Assembly (NCBI RefSeq): GCF_003583365.1
Contig: NZ_QXED01000017.1
Location: forward strand, 1 to 64,000
Direction of reading: 5' to 3'
DNA from: Fibrisoma montanum
Lineage (GTDB): Bacteria > Bacteroidota > Bacteroidia > Cytophagales > Spirosomataceae
Length of the DNA stretch: 64,000 nt
Below the pieces are notes generated by a model. The model made no database searches and was not told the DNA's origin. It saw only the letters and a program-made list of their open reading frames with translations. Within the stretch, counting starts at the first letter, position 1. Each line of letters opens with the position of its first letter. The translations under genes were made by a program, and so were the position numbers. This document shows positions 62,641 through 64,000 of the stretch, piece after piece.

Positions 62641-62655
62641 CTCCGGATACCGGAG
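62641..62655. terminator. Small hairpin between nhaA and the GH106 gene
   Basis: CTCCGGATACCGGAG is a short perfect inverted repeat between two convergent stops. There is no T-tract, so it is only a possible terminator. Confidence 0.3.
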
Positions 62656-62671
62656 CACTGATTTGGTCAGG

Positions 62672-64000
62672 TTACGGAACCGGTACCAACCGCACCGGCC
62701 CCAGCAGTCCCGACGGCATCGGCTCCCAGCGCGACGCGTCGAATGGGCGGTACCGAATGTCCACGATGTTGATGTCGTAGAATCGCTTCCACTCGGGATG
62801 CTGCCGGTCGTACAGCCGCATGTAGTTGGCCGACAAGTTGGTTACGTCTACCTCCAGCCGGTTCCCCTGCTTTTGTAGCTGACTGGCCGGAATGGTCAGC
62901 TGGTACGGCAGGCACCAGGCCGTACCGAGCGGCTGGCCGTTGAGCCGAACTTCAGCTACGTCGCGGACATCACCCAAGTCGAGCGTAAACGACCGGCTTA
63001 GGTCCGTGGTGGTCGGCAGGTCAAACGTGGTGGTGTAGCGGGCCGTCCCCCAGAAGTAAACCGCCGAGTCACTGAGGGTTGTCCAGGAAGTCAGCCTGGG
63101 CAAGGTGGCGGTTGTGGTCAGATTCGGTCGCCCCTTGCCGAACTGCATCTGCCAGGGATTGGACAACGCAATGGCACTGACTTCGGCTTGTGGACGGCCG
63201 CCCGATGGCTGGGCTAACGGTGCCCCTCCTGAGGCAGGCCGGGGTACTACGTTCAGAAAACACGACTGCCCCGGCAGCAACCGCAGCCACACATCCAGTT
63301 GGCCAGCCTTGCCTTTACGGACGGCCATAGGCGTCGTTACGCCGGTCAGCGGATTGTAGCTCGTTATAGATTGGCCCGCCGTCGCTAGAGAAATCCAGTC
63401 CTCCGTAAACTGATTATTCAGGTTGGCGACAAAATACTGGGTGGTGTCGCCGTGCTTTTTGCGGATAAACGACAGACCACGGTCGGCCCAGGATTCGCGT
63501 CGGGCCCCGAACTGATCCAGCGCTGCGGCCACGTTTGCAGTGACCGAAACAGTTTTCAGCCGTTCCAGCGACCGCCCGAGTTGTCGGATTTGCACCGTCC
63601 GCTGCTGCCAATTCTGATAACCAGGCACTTGCTGCGGCATCGCGCTCTCAAAAACGATACGTACCCCCTGCTTTGCCAGTGTCGACAAGGCCTGGAGCGT
63701 CGTTTCGGGCATGAACGTACTGGCCGGAACGACAATCACGCGGTACGTCGCGTTGCCGGACTGCACCAGGCCGTTCGGTCCGGCAGTCAGGCGCTTGAGC
63801 AGGGCGTCCGACACAAAATCAAGCGCGTAGCCTTGTTGCTGAAGCTGCTCACCTAAACGTCCGAACGGCAGTTGCAGCAGCCAGCGGTCAACGTGGTGTA
63901 CCTCCAGCTGGTGCGTCCCTCCCGACGATTTCGCCGGTTTGGCCCACAGATCGTGCATGGGGAAATAAACGAGTACATCGTTGTCCGGTTCGCTGGTCTG
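62672..64000 (-). CDS. GH106-like alpha-L-rhamnosidase, C-terminal part (runs off the window)
   Basis: The frame is open to the window end: before the ATG at 63958 it continues with QTSEPDNDVLVYFP, which is part of the family motif, so the 443 codons seen are the C-terminal part of a longer gene. The motif (N-D-V-L-x-Y-F-P) and the following GVRIVFESAMPQQVPGY region, and the C-terminal jelly-roll (FTLDLGDVRDVAEVRLNGQPLGTAWCLPYQLTI), fit GH106, whose members remove L-rhamnose. The catalytic residues lie further upstream and are not in the window. It may join the GH92 and GH144 enzymes as part of polysaccharide breakdown. Confidence 0.75.
   Translation of the reverse strand, partial: QTSEPDNDVLVYFPMHDLWAKPAKSSGGTHQLEVHHVDRWLLQLPFGRLGEQLQQQGYALDFVSDALLKRLTAGPNGLVQSGNATYRVIVVPASTFMPETTLQALSTLAKQGVRIVFESAMPQQVPGYQNWQQRTVQIRQLGRSLERLKTVSVTANVAAALDQFGARRESWADRGLSFIRKKHGDTTQYFVANLNNQFTEDWISLATAGQSITSYNPLTGVTTPMAVRKGKAGQLDVWLRLLPGQSCFLNVVPRPASGGAPLAQPSGGRPQAEVSAIALSNPWQMQFGKGRPNLTTTATLPRLTSWTTLSDSAVYFWGTARYTTTFDLPTTTDLSRSFTLDLGDVRDVAEVRLNGQPLGTAWCLPYQLTIPASQLQKQGNRLEVDVTNLSANYMRLYDRQHPEWKRFYDINIVDIRYRPFDASRWEPMPSGLLGPVRLVPVP

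Overview
The window reads as chromosome of a member of the Bacteroidota, most likely order Cytophagales near Spirosoma. This is inferred from SusC/SusD pairs, a hybrid two-component system with an AraC output domain, many secreted proteins, moderately high GC, and promoters with the Bacteroidota -7 box (TAnnTTTG). No tRNA, rRNA, CRISPR array, transposase or phage gene was found.

Layout. 0-9.6 kb: zwf divergent from rpiB (both pentose phosphate pathway), two unrecognised genes, an outer-membrane beta-barrel protein with two small secreted proteins, a membrane AraC regulator and a DEDDh exonuclease. 9.6-17 kb: a minus-strand cluster of orphan histidine kinase, ECF sigma factor, membrane TPR anti-sigma-like protein, cytoplasmic subtilisin-like protease and exported TPR-CHAT (caspase-fold) protease. 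17.2-25.2 kb: pseudouridine synthase, exonuclease III, a nucleotidyltransferase gene broken by an in-frame stop beside its small partner, a nucleoside transporter and three secreted proteins including an M28 carboxypeptidase. 25.3-27 kb: a more AT-rich Crp/Fnr regulator and dehalogenase-like hydrolase. 27-36 kb: a segment bounded by a decayed copA fragment and the copA promoter. It carries a 1352-residue hybrid sensor, a diheme cytochrome, a cysteine-synthase-like enzyme, an SDR and a propeller lipoprotein. Two promoters in it share the same double operator, with the geometry expected of an AraC-type protein. 36-44 kb: copA and copZ, a GH3 adenylating enzyme, and mutS with a Rad52-type gene. 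44-50 kb: small genes, a cobalamin/metal-binding-like protein, DUF2911, AraC, an epimerase with a DUF4260 protein, and aroA. 50.9-57.3 kb: a susC-susD-GH144 locus, probably for beta-1,2-glucan. 57-64 kb: two thioredoxin-fold proteins, a GH92 mannosidase, nhaA and the C-terminal part of a GH106 enzyme.

The most unusual theme is that short repeats, several of them palindromic, sit in frame inside protein-coding genes. Three consecutive perfect or near-perfect hairpins lie inside the cobalamin-binding-like gene. A CGTCTGACG repeat lies inside the epimerase and also between susD and the GH144 gene. A 15-bp tandem unit occurs in copA and, in another reading frame, in the beta-barrel gene. G-rich tracts lie in the linker of the hybrid sensor and in aroA. 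Together they suggest that this genome's intergenic repeats invade genes and are tolerated as peptide insertions. The second notable system is the hybrid sensor and its two shared promoters. The third is the sigma/anti-sigma/subtilisin/CHAT cluster.
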